A stretch of DNA of 7,014 bases from Acidobacteriota bacterium. Its GTDB lineage: Bacteria; Acidobacteriota; Blastocatellia; RBC074. The first letter of the stretch is position 1, and every line of letters starts with the position of its first letter. Of this stretch, positions 1 through 6,333 are shown in pieces. Below the pieces are notes generated by a model. It was not told the origin of the DNA and ran no database searches. It saw only the letters and a list, made by a program, of their open reading frames with translations. The DNA lies in assembly GCA_013140935.1 (NCBI GenBank), contig JABFSD010000230.1, forward strand, positions 1-7,014. The letters are read 5' to 3'. A program made the translations under genes and the position numbers.

Positions 1-313
1 CGTACGCATGCAAATCGGCGACAACCAGGAACATTCGGCCAGCCTGGGCGACGGCCCGGTGCACGCGCTCGACCTGGCCTTGCGCAAAGCCCTGCAACCG
101 CATTACCCGGCCATCGAATCGTTTCACCTGATTGATTACAAAGTGCGCATCCTCGACGGCGAACACGCCACTGCCGCGCGCACGCGCGTACACATCGAAA
201 CCAGCAACGGCGAAAAGTCATGGAACACCGTCGGCGTAGCCGAGAACATCATCGCGGCTTCGTGGGAAGCGCTGGTGGAAAGTTTCGAGTACGGCTTGCA
301 GCACAACGCTTAG
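1..313 (+). CDS. cimA: Citramalate synthase, C-terminal regulatory domain (5'-truncated by window edge)
   Basis: Only the last ~103 codons are present. The reading frame is open through base 2, so the ATG at base 8 is an internal methionine and not the start. The visible part is the LeuA-type dimerisation/allosteric domain that ends citramalate synthases and 2-isopropylmalate synthases. Marks include [16 protein letters not shown], the IDYKVRIL segment, and the closing [20 protein letters not shown] stretch. The GDGPV-ALD, DYKVRIL and ASW-AL pattern matches the CimA branch (Geobacter-type) better than LeuA. In that family the enzyme condenses acetyl-CoA with pyruvate to (R)-citramalate, starting threonine-independent isoleucine synthesis in the cytoplasm, and this C-terminal domain binds the feedback inhibitor. 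The catalytic TIM-barrel half lies upstream and cannot be checked. The gene ends with TAG at 311-313. LeuA is the main alternative. Confidence 0.86.
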   Translation, partial: VRMQIGDNQEHSASLGDGPVHALDLALRKALQPHYPAIESFHLIDYKVRILDGEHATAARTRVHIETSNGEKSWNTVGVAENIIAASWEALVESFEYGLQHNA

Positions 314-322
314 CTGGCTAAG
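309..322. promoter_or_regulatory. 14-bp dyad over the cimA stop codon (possible operator or weak hairpin)
   Basis: CTTAGC-TG-GCTAAG is a perfect 6-bp inverted repeat with a 2-base centre. It spans the TAG stop of cimA (311-313) and lies 27 bases before the methyltransferase start. As RNA it could form only a short 5-bp stem with a 4-base loop and has no following T-run, so it is a poor terminator. Its symmetry and position between a housekeeping gene and a restriction-modification unit would suit a protein-binding site, but no controller gene is visible and chance is possible. Confidence 0.25.
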
Positions 323-349
323 AATCACGGGCGAGGAGCAATCATCGGC

Positions 350-1273
350 ATGCTGAAAAGAGCGAAAGCGCCTTCCCAAATTTTTTTAGACGAGCAGTTT
401 GAAGCAACATCACCCAACGCCGTCCAATTGCGTACGCGCGGCAGTCGCCGCATTGCGTTCGGCTGGTATGGCGGCAAGTTTTCGCATTTAGATTGGCTGC
501 TGCCGTTGTTGCCGCGCTGCCATCATTACTGCGAGCCGTTCTCAGGCTCAGGCGCGGTGTTGCTCAATCGTGAACCGTCGCCCGTCGAAACTTATAACGA
601 CATTGACGGCGAAGTGGTGAACTTCTTTCGCGTCTTGCGTGACAGCCACGATGATCTCATTCGCGCCATTGCCCTCACCCCTTTTTCCCGCGAGGAATAT
701 CACCAGGCCATTTACGGCGCTACCGACGACATCGGCAATGTCGAACGCGCTCGCCGCTTTTACATCAAAGCGCGCCAAACCCGCACCGGACTTGCTCAAA
801 CTGCTTCACTCGGACGTTGGGCGAATTGCAAAGACACCAGTCGCGCCGGAATGTCGGGCGTCGTCTCGCGCTGGCTGGGCGGTGTCGAAGCGCTTGACGG
901 CATTGCGCAGCGTTTGCTGCGCGTACAAATCGAAAACCGTCCCGCCACTGATGTGATGCGGCTTTATGACGGCCCTCAGACCTTGTTTTATTGCGACCCG
1001 CCTTATTTGCATTCGACGCGCGGCGATGCCAAAGCCTACGGTTTTGAGATGGACGAACAACAACATCGTGAGTTTGCTGAAACCGCTGATGGTTGTGTCG
1101 GCATGGTAGCGGTATCCGGGTATGACCATCCGTTGATGAACGAATGGTTCAAGCCAAGCCGTTGGTTCAAAACGCTGGGTACGGACAAAACGATTCATTC
1201 AACCAAAGACACGCGGCAAGAAGTGTTGTGGACGAATTATGATCCGCACAGCCAAAAAGGACTCTTTGAATGA
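350..1273 (+). CDS. D12-class DNA adenine-N6 methyltransferase of a type II restriction-modification system
   Basis: This 307-residue protein has the layout of the Dam/DpnM (D12, alpha) class of N6-adenine methyltransferases. FGWYGGK (residues 37-43) is motif X, which helps bind S-adenosylmethionine. CEPFSGSGAVLLN (61-73) contains the FxGxG motif I. YNDID (82-86) supplies the acidic residue of motif II. DPPY (216-219) is the catalytic motif IV. Methyl transfer to adenine in the target site would protect host DNA from the endonuclease encoded next. The ATG is preceded by GAGGAG (333-338), 11 bases away, which is rather distant. About 36 residues precede motif X, more than in compact Dam proteins. 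No clear promoter lies in the 36-base gap after cimA, so readthrough from cimA or an upstream promoter is likely. Its last four bases (ATGA, 1270-1273) overlap the endonuclease start. The family call is secure; the target sequence is not readable from the protein. Confidence 0.93.
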   Translation: MLKRAKAPSQIFLDEQFEATSPNAVQLRTRGSRRIAFGWYGGKFSHLDWLLPLLPRCHHYCEPFSGSGAVLLNREPSPVETYNDIDGEVVNFFRVLRDSHDDLIRAIALTPFSREEYHQAIYGATDDIGNVERARRFYIKARQTRTGLAQTASLGRWANCKDTSRAGMSGVVSRWLGGVEALDGIAQRLLRVQIENRPATDVMRLYDGPQTLFYCDPPYLHSTRGDAKAYGFEMDEQQHREFAETADGCVGMVAVSGYDHPLMNEWFKPSRWFKTLGTDKTIHSTKDTRQEVLWTNYDPHSQKGLFE

Positions 1274-2391
1274 CGCCTGAAGAAATCCTGCAAGACATTC
1301 GAGCGCGTGCCGAAGCTACGTTGAATGATTCCGCTATCGCTGACACGGCAATCAGAGAACGAGTTGATTATGTTTGCCGCTGCCTCAGCAACCGCGCCGG
1401 AGTGCGCTTGCTGATGGCTTGTCTGCTCGGCAAACTCGATCAACCGCACGTAGACCCGCGCAAGCCTTACACCGAAATCGGCGGCAGAAATAGTTTTTCC
1501 GGGCGCACTTATGATGAACGCTATCTGACCAAGTTCATCAATGAAAACCGCTTACCCGTCAATCAAACGACTGCGTTCCTAACGCCCACTTTACGCAACA
1601 TCAATCGTGCGCTTACCACTGACCGTGAGTTGGTCGGCAGACCGCGCGAACTTTATCAAAAGACACTCGAACTGCTGGAAGACGTAGCCAAACAACGCAT
1701 TGCCGCCGATGTGTTGTTCGTTGAGGCGATGCGCGTGTTGATGGTAATGCGCGATGAAAAGCAGGCGCGAATGAACTCGTTGCTCAACACGCTCAAACAC
1801 GCAGAAGGAGCTTTGCCGTTATCTTCAGAAGCCATCGTGACGCTGATTAGCCAGCATCTCGGCTGCAAGAACGCGAGCCGCTTGCCGGTGCTGGTAGTGG
1901 CTGCTGCGTATGAAGCAGCCCGCGCACAACTGGCGGAAAGATCGCTGCCCTTGCATGCGCACAATGCTGCCGATTTACAGACCGGCTCATTGGGCGATGT
2001 AGAAGTTTGTTTGTTGGACGATGACGCAGTGGTGACGGCTTATGAGATGAAGATGAAACGTGTCACACGCGACGACATTGACGCGGCTGTCACCAAAATC
2101 GCCAAGGCAACGCCGCGCATCCACAACTACCTTTTTGTGACGACCGATGTCATTGACCCATCGGTAACCGAGTACGCTGCGAGTTTTTACGAAAAGACCG
2201 AAGGCGTCGAGATCGCCATTCTGGATTGCATCGGTTTCTTGCGACACTTTCTGCACCTCTTTCACCGTCTGCGCACCAATTACCTGAACGCATATCAAAC
2301 GCTCGTTTTGAACGAACCGGATTCAGCCGTAAGCCAGTCGCTCAAAGAAGTATTTCTCACGCTGCGGCAAGCGGCTGAAAGTGGTGAATAG
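1270..2391 (+). CDS. Type II restriction endonuclease, probably SacI-like family
   Basis: This 373-residue protein is encoded directly after the adenine methyltransferase, and the ATGA overlap implies translational coupling. The C-terminal half carries a PD-(D/E)xK nuclease signature: an acidic residue at D243 in GSLGDVEV (239-246), then a strand ending in YEMKMK (258-263) giving E259 and K261, followed by VTRDDID (265-271). The LQTGSLGDVEV context just before the EMK strand, the RKPYTEIG and SFSGRTYDERY segments near residues 64-85, and the FLRHFLHLFHRLR helix (323-335) match my recollection of the SacI restriction endonuclease family. SacI itself cuts GAGCTC. The endonuclease role rests on the catalytic triad plus the neighbour; the SacI assignment is from memory of the family pattern and is less certain. 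I see no membrane segment or signal peptide. By eye I find no GAGCTC in this window, which is compatible with that target, but fewer than two sites would be expected by chance. Confidence 0.8.
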   Translation: MTPEEILQDIRARAEATLNDSAIADTAIRERVDYVCRCLSNRAGVRLLMACLLGKLDQPHVDPRKPYTEIGGRNSFSGRTYDERYLTKFINENRLPVNQTTAFLTPTLRNINRALTTDRELVGRPRELYQKTLELLEDVAKQRIAADVLFVEAMRVLMVMRDEKQARMNSLLNTLKHAEGALPLSSEAIVTLISQHLGCKNASRLPVLVVAAAYEAARAQLAERSLPLHAHNAADLQTGSLGDVEVCLLDDDAVVTAYEMKMKRVTRDDIDAAVTKIAKATPRIHNYLFVTTDVIDPSVTEYAASFYEKTEGVEIAILDCIGFLRHFLHLFHRLRTNYLNAYQTLVLNEPDSAVSQSLKEVFLTLRQAAESGE

Positions 2392-2418
2392 CGACTGGCG
2401 ACGACTACGAAAGGAAGC

Positions 2419-3837
2419 GTGGTGAAGCGCAAACTATTCCCCTTTGCAGAGCGGCCGATGAAACTATTCGACAACAAATCAAAACCCGAACTTGCTACCC
2501 GCGACTGGAGCGCAGCTTTCGACCTGTTACAGCAAGGCCAATTTACCGGCCTGCACGCCGAATGCCAGATGACCGACGAATTGCTCGCACGCCTCGCGCG
2601 TTGTGAACACCTCACGTCGTTGCAATTGGAAGGTTCGCGCGCCGTCACTGACGTAGGCTTGCGGCATTTGGCGCGCTTGCCGAACTTACAACACCTGAAT
2701 CTGACGAATTGTGACATCACCGATGACGGACTCAACGTGTTGCGCGAACTCACCAAGTTGCGCACGTTTCAGTTGTTTCATCATTACGGCGTTACCGACG
2801 CAGGCTTATCGCACCTCGCCGCTTGCCATCAGCTTGAGCGCGTAGAAATTCTGGGCACTCCCACCGGTGACGGAACACTCAAAGCCCTCGCAGGCAAGTC
2901 GAAGCTGCGCCATCTCAAGACCGGCAGTCGCGTAACCGACGCAGGGCTGGCGCTGTTGCACGAATTCCCCGTGTTCAAGTCATGGCAAGGCGAAACAGTT
3001 TCGATGTGGCTGTTGGGCTTCGATGCCGAACCGAATCATTTGTTATTGCGCGGTTCGTTCACTGACGCAGGCATCGCCAAGCTGGTCGGATTGGATGGAT
3101 TGTTCGCGTTGAATCTGGATGACAGCCAGTTGGCGCTCTCGACGGAATGTTTCAAATCGCTGGCGCAACTGCCGCGCCTGGGTTGGCTGGGTTACGACGC
3201 GACAGACGCAACGATGCCGCACATCGCTGCGCTGCCGCACCTGCGCTTTTTGATGTGTCAGGACACAGTCGCGGGCGACGATGGATTCGCGGCGTTGAGT
3301 CGTTCGCAAACGATTGAATACATCTGGGGACGGCGCTGTCACAACTTGCAAGCGCGCGGCTTTGCGGCGTTATCCAAGATGCCGAAGTTGCGGGCGTTGT
3401 CGGTCAGTTGCAAAAACGTGAGCGATGACGGCCTTGCTGCCTTGCCCGATTTTCCCGCCTTGCGCGAACTGATGCCGATAGACGTACCCGACGCGGGCTT
3501 TCGCCACGTCGCGCGTTGCGCCGAACTCGAACGCCTCGTCTTGATGTATTGCCGCGACACAGGCGATGCGGCGACGGAACATCTGACCGCGTTAAAGAAG
3601 CTGAAATATTACTTTGCCAGCTACAACCTGATTACTGATCGCAGCCTTGAACTGCTCAGTCGGATTCAATCGCTGGAACACATCGAACTCGTCGCGTGCG
3701 CAGGCGTGACGGATGCGGGCGTCGCTGCGTTGACGCGACTGCCGCGCTTGCGCGAACTACGCTTGGGCGAATTGCCCAACGTCACGGCGGCAGGCGCAGC
3801 CAGCTTTGCGCCGCACATACGCGTGAGTTTTCCGTAA
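2419..3837 (+). CDS. Leucine-rich-repeat protein, RNI-like, function unknown
   Basis: This 472-residue protein consists almost wholly of about 15 leucine-rich repeats of 21-26 residues, beginning near residue 60. The unit reads roughly LxxLxLxxCxxVTDxGLxxLxxLPx, with ITDDGL, VTDAGL and VSDDGL appearing again and again, as in ribonuclease-inhibitor-like repeats. Such proteins form a curved solenoid that binds partner proteins. A break in the repeat pattern near residues 185-215 contains FPVFKSWQGE, and another non-repeat motif is SRSQTIEYIWGRR (about 292-304); these may be family-specific sites. There is no signal peptide, anchor or catalytic domain, so a cytoplasmic scaffold is inferred. The GTG at 2419 is very close to AAGGAAG (2411-2417); the next codon, GTG at 2422, has better spacing. 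ATG 2458 (MKLFDNK) is a plausible alternative start and would drop a basic 13-residue leader. It lies 27 bases after the endonuclease stop with no promoter seen, so cotranscription is possible, but a link to restriction is not shown. Confidence 0.87.
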   Translation: MVKRKLFPFAERPMKLFDNKSKPELATRDWSAAFDLLQQGQFTGLHAECQMTDELLARLARCEHLTSLQLEGSRAVTDVGLRHLARLPNLQHLNLTNCDITDDGLNVLRELTKLRTFQLFHHYGVTDAGLSHLAACHQLERVEILGTPTGDGTLKALAGKSKLRHLKTGSRVTDAGLALLHEFPVFKSWQGETVSMWLLGFDAEPNHLLLRGSFTDAGIAKLVGLDGLFALNLDDSQLALSTECFKSLAQLPRLGWLGYDATDATMPHIAALPHLRFLMCQDTVAGDDGFAALSRSQTIEYIWGRRCHNLQARGFAALSKMPKLRALSVSCKNVSDDGLAALPDFPALRELMPIDVPDAGFRHVARCAELERLVLMYCRDTGDAATEHLTALKKLKYYFASYNLITDRSLELLSRIQSLEHIELVACAGVTDAGVAALTRLPRLRELRLGELPNVTAAGAASFAPHIRVSFP

Positions 3838-3870
3838 CTGCCATTGTCTGAAAATCTTTACTGCCACGGG

Positions 3871-3899
3871 TTGTTTCGCCGCAACGATCTACCTATGAT
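3871..3899 (+). promoter_or_regulatory. Predicted sigma70-type promoter of the permease operon
   Basis: The 116-base gap 3838-3953 holds TTGTTT (3871-3876), a spacer of exactly 17 bases, and TATGAT (3894-3899), a 5/6 match to the -10 consensus. The -35 matches only in its TTG half. Transcription would begin near 3906, leaving a leader of about 48 bases before the GTG at 3954. Upstream lie two direct copies of ACTGCCA (3837-3843 and 3860-3866), the second ending four bases before the -35, which could mark a regulator site. This is the largest non-coding gap in the window and the natural start of the downstream gene set. Confidence 0.6.
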
Positions 3900-3940
3900 G
3901 GCTGCCCTCCCAAAACAAAGCAGTAAAACCCGTTAAGGCA

Positions 3941-3946
3941 AAGGAG
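3941..3946 (+). promoter_or_regulatory. Ribosome binding site that fixes the GTG start of the first permease
   Basis: AAGGAG is followed by 7 bases and then GTG at 3954. This near-ideal spacing decides for the non-ATG start. The first in-frame ATG after it lies far inside the protein (M86), beyond the first membrane segment. Confidence 0.8.
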
Positions 3947-3953
3947 TCATCGC

Positions 3954-5120
3954 GTGCTGCAACACCTTCCGCTGATTTTCAAGAACAGTTTGCGCAATCG
4001 TCGCCGCAGTTTGCTGACGATCATCAGCATCGGCGCTTCGCTAAGTTTGCTGGGCTTGCTGCTGGCGCTTTATCACGCTTTTTATTTCGCCGAACTAGCG
4101 CCCGAAGCAGCCTTGCGACTCATCACGCGCAATCGCGTATCGCTCGCCAATCCGTTGCCCTATTCGTATGGCGCGCAGATCAAACAAATCCCCGGCGTCA
4201 AAGAAGCGATGATCTTCAACTGGTTCGGCGGGACTTATAAAGACAACCGCGATCCGAAAAACCAGTTCGCGCGCTTTGTCGTAGAGCCTGAAAAACTCGC
4301 CATCGTGAATCCTGAATACAAGCTGCCTGACGCCGAACGCGCGGCGTTTCTCGCTGAAACTACGGCTTGCATCGTAGGCCGCAAGACCGCCAACAATCAC
4401 AACATGAAAATCGGCGACCGCATCGTGATCGAAGGCGATTACGCGCCGATCACGCTCAATCTGACCTTGCGCGGCATTTTCGATAATCCGAGCGATAACG
4501 AAACGATGTTCATTCATTACAAATATGTGAACGAGAGCCTCAAGAGTCAGCCGGGGATGGCCGATTTCGTAGGCACATACAGCATCAAGCTCGAACGCGC
4601 CGAAGATTCCAACGCCGTCGCCAAAGCCATTGACGACAAGTTCCGCAACGCGCCGCAACAAACCAAGACCGAGACTGAACAAGCCTTCACGCTGAGTTTT
4701 GTCGGCTTCCTCGGCAACGTGAAACTCATCCTGTTTTCGATTTGTGCGGCAGTGACGTTTACGATTTTGCTGGTGTCGGGCAACACGATGGCAATGGCCG
4801 TACGCGAGCGCGTGCGCGAAGTCGGCGTACTGAAAACGCTGGGTTATACGAACGGCCTCGTGCTGGCGATGCTCGTCGGCGAAGCCGTGATGATCTCGTT
4901 GATCGGCGGCGTGATCGGGCTGGTGATTGCCAACGGCTTGATTGCGGCGCTGCGTACGCTGCCTTCGACTTTCGTCAATATGAGTACGCTGACCGTACCG
5001 CCATGGGTGACAGTGTCGTGCCTGTTGATCGCCGTGAGCATCGGCCTCATCAGTTCGCTGATTCCCGCGTGGAGCGCGTCGCGGCGTTCGATTGTCGAAG
5101 CGTTGAAGTTTACCGATTGA
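3954..5120 (+). CDS. ABC transporter permease, MacB/FtsX type (first of two)
   Basis: This 388-residue inner-membrane protein has the four-helix plan of MacB/FtsX/LolE permeases. A basic N-terminus ([10 protein letters not shown], 10-19) leads into a first membrane helix at about 20-45. An extracytoplasmic domain follows at about 46-255, then three helices at about 257-280, 302-331 and 350-372. The cytoplasmic stretch [17 protein letters not shown] (282-298) is the conserved region that contacts the ATPase, and the C-terminus [17 protein letters not shown] is the usual ending of the FtsX domain. Members use ATP hydrolysis in the cytoplasm to drive periplasmic conformational change for efflux, lipoprotein release or peptide export; the substrate cannot be told here. 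No ATPase gene lies next to it. The second permease at 6330 is its likely partner, separated by two unrelated genes. It is full length and preceded by its own promoter and a strong ribosome binding site. Confidence 0.92.
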   Translation: MLQHLPLIFKNSLRNRRRSLLTIISIGASLSLLGLLLALYHAFYFAELAPEAALRLITRNRVSLANPLPYSYGAQIKQIPGVKEAMIFNWFGGTYKDNRDPKNQFARFVVEPEKLAIVNPEYKLPDAERAAFLAETTACIVGRKTANNHNMKIGDRIVIEGDYAPITLNLTLRGIFDNPSDNETMFIHYKYVNESLKSQPGMADFVGTYSIKLERAEDSNAVAKAIDDKFRNAPQQTKTETEQAFTLSFVGFLGNVKLILFSICAAVTFTILLVSGNTMAMAVRERVREVGVLKTLGYTNGLVLAMLVGEAVMISLIGGVIGLVIANGLIAALRTLPSTFVNMSTLTVPPWVTVSCLLIAVSIGLISSLIPAWSASRRSIVEALKFTD

Positions 5121-5131
5121 TTCTTTCACAC

Positions 5132-5139
5132 AAGGAGGT
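5132..5139 (+). promoter_or_regulatory. Consensus ribosome binding site of the VOC gene
   Basis: AAGGAGGT is a complete match to the anti-Shine-Dalgarno complement and stands 6 bases before ATG 5146. It is the strongest ribosome binding site in the window and suggests this protein is made at a higher level than the permeases around it. It supports the ATG at 5146 over the one at 5152. Confidence 0.8.
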
Positions 5140-5145
5140 AACGCA

Positions 5146-5913
5146 ATGGATATGTCACAAGTGCCGCAAGGAACAGGCCAACATCCGATTCCTTTCATCG
5201 TTATTTCAGCTAATGAAATGGCGGCTTCAACCAAGTTCTATGCTGAACTCTTCGGTTGGCAAATGCATGCGGTAACGGCGGAGTTGACGGGCGCGGCGAC
5301 TCCGGCAGGGCCGAACGTAGCGTTGCGTTTAGACATTCCTGAAGGCTTCCCGTCCATGGTTCCTTACCTCGGCGTTCCCAACGTAGACGCCGCGCTCGAA
5401 CAGGTCGTAGCCGCAGGCGCTACGGTCGAACGCGCTGCGTGGGACGTGCCGATGTCTGGCAGATTCGCGCGGTTCAAAGATTCATCGGGAACCATTTATG
5501 GACTGCTGAATGGCTTCGCGCCCGGAGCCATTCCCGTGTTGCCCGTGCCGTTTGGCGACAGCCCCAAGCCGCCGGCGGGTACGATTTGCAGTCTGGAAAT
5601 GTATGCCGCCAATGGCAAGGCAGCGGCGCAATTTTTCGGCGAGCAATTCGGTTGGGGTACGTTGGAAACCATGCCGCAATACGTAGCGTTCAATCCGGGC
5701 GCGGGCGTATGCGGCGTCTTTCAATCACACACGCCGTCGCTGCCCGCCGTCGCTTACATCTACGTTGAAAATGTCGTCGCCAAGATCGCTGAGATCGAAG
5801 CGGCGGGCGGCTCACGCATGGGCGACCCGATGCCGATTCCGGGCGTGGCTACGTTCGGTTATTTCAAAGACCCGTCGGGCAGCAGCATGGGATTGATCGG
5901 CCCTGCCAACTAA
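5146..5913 (+). CDS. Two-domain VOC family protein (glyoxalase/bleomycin-resistance fold)
   Basis: This 255-residue cytoplasmic protein has two tandem vicinal-oxygen-chelate modules. Module 1 (about 14-122) has the helix motif KFYAELFGW (30-38) and ends with RFKDSSGTIYGLL (109-121). Module 2 (about 145-252) has the matching QFFGEQFGW (162-170) and YFKDPSGSSMGLI (239-251). A proline-rich linker (about 126-143) joins them. The length is typical of the duplicated VOC proteins often labelled glyoxalase-like or CFP30B-like. Many VOC enzymes bind a metal through His/Glu residues on the first and last strands. Here the last strands read YGLL and MGLI, with no Glu at the usual place, so classical glyoxalase I chemistry is doubtful and the substrate is unknown. 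The gene starts 25 bases after the first permease and is followed 18 bases later by the DUF1801 gene, all presumably on one transcript. The VOC+DUF1801 pairing is one I know from other bacterial gene clusters. Confidence 0.88.
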   Translation: MDMSQVPQGTGQHPIPFIVISANEMAASTKFYAELFGWQMHAVTAELTGAATPAGPNVALRLDIPEGFPSMVPYLGVPNVDAALEQVVAAGATVERAAWDVPMSGRFARFKDSSGTIYGLLNGFAPGAIPVLPVPFGDSPKPPAGTICSLEMYAANGKAAAQFFGEQFGWGTLETMPQYVAFNPGAGVCGVFQSHTPSLPAVAYIYVENVVAKIAEIEAAGGSRMGDPMPIPGVATFGYFKDPSGSSMGLIGPAN

Positions 5914-5931
5914 AGGGAGCAGTGAATAAAA

Positions 5932-6333
5932 ATGAACTCGAAACAAGCCATACCGCAAACGATTGATGATTACATCGCGGGCTGTGCTGAAGCGGTGCGA
6001 CCGCTGCTCGAAAAAATCCGCACGACGATCAGGAAGGCTGCGCACAAAGCGGAAGAAGCGATCAGTTATCAAATGCCTACGTTCAAGTTGCACGGCAATC
6101 TGGTTCACTTTATGACGCACGCGAAACACATCGGCTTTTACCCTACGCCCAGCGGCATCACGGCGTTTCAGGATGAGTTGGCGAAATACGCGAGCGCGAA
6201 AGGTTCGGTGCAATTTCCGCTGGATAAACCCATCCCTTACGCGCTGATCGGCAAGATCGTGAAATTCAGAGTGAAGGAAAACCTTGAACGCCCCGCCGCT
6301 AAAACGAAGAAGAAACCAAAAAGTAAGCTATGA
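5932..6333 (+). CDS. DUF1801 / YdhG-like protein (frataxin-like fold, putative iron chaperone family)
   Basis: This 133-residue protein matches the DUF1801 family closely. It has IDDYI near the start, LLEKIRTTIRKAAHKAEEAISYQMPTF in order across residues 25-51 (the EAISYxMPxF core is diagnostic), KHIGFYPTPSGI (65-76), and QFPLDKPIPYALIGKIVKFR (94-113). Bacillus subtilis YdhG (Fra), from the same family, has been described as a frataxin-like iron chaperone; many other members have no known role, so iron handling is only a family-level possibility. A lysine-rich tail (124-132) is probably disordered and could bind nucleic acid or membrane. AAGGGAG (5913-5919) overlaps the VOC stop and lies 12 bases before the ATG, a long spacing that suggests reliance on translation of the preceding gene. 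The stop overlaps the start of the next permease (ATGA, 6330-6333), so the two are translationally coupled. Confidence 0.9.
   Translation: MNSKQAIPQTIDDYIAGCAEAVRPLLEKIRTTIRKAAHKAEEAISYQMPTFKLHGNLVHFMTHAKHIGFYPTPSGITAFQDELAKYASAKGSVQFPLDKPIPYALIGKIVKFRVKENLERPAAKTKKKPKSKL

Noticed and set aside
2610..3820. Recurrent DNA words such as ACCGACGCAGGC in the LRR gene, considered as a nucleotide repeat array
   Set aside because: They recur at irregular spacing, stay in the reading frame and encode the TDAGL part of each leucine-rich repeat, so they reflect the protein repeat and not a CRISPR or satellite array.
3866..3933. Inverted repeat ACGGGTT/AACCCGT considered as a terminator for the LRR gene
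   Set aside because: The arms are only 7 bp with a 54-base gap that contains the promoter, and no T-run follows the second arm.
4095..5234. Long open frame of 379 codons on the minus strand
   Set aside because: It lies antisense to the well-supported permease and runs into the VOC gene. Its translation is rich in H, R, Q and D with no recognisable motif, as expected from the reverse of a GC-biased gene.
4742..5275. Open frame of 177 codons on the plus strand across the permease end and VOC start
   Set aside because: It is out of frame with both real genes, very arginine-rich, and crosses the excellent ribosome binding site and start of the VOC gene.
5812..6213. Minus-strand open frame of 133 codons opposite the DUF1801 gene
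   Set aside because: The plus-strand frame has a clear DUF1801 signature; the antisense product has no motif and no ribosome binding context.
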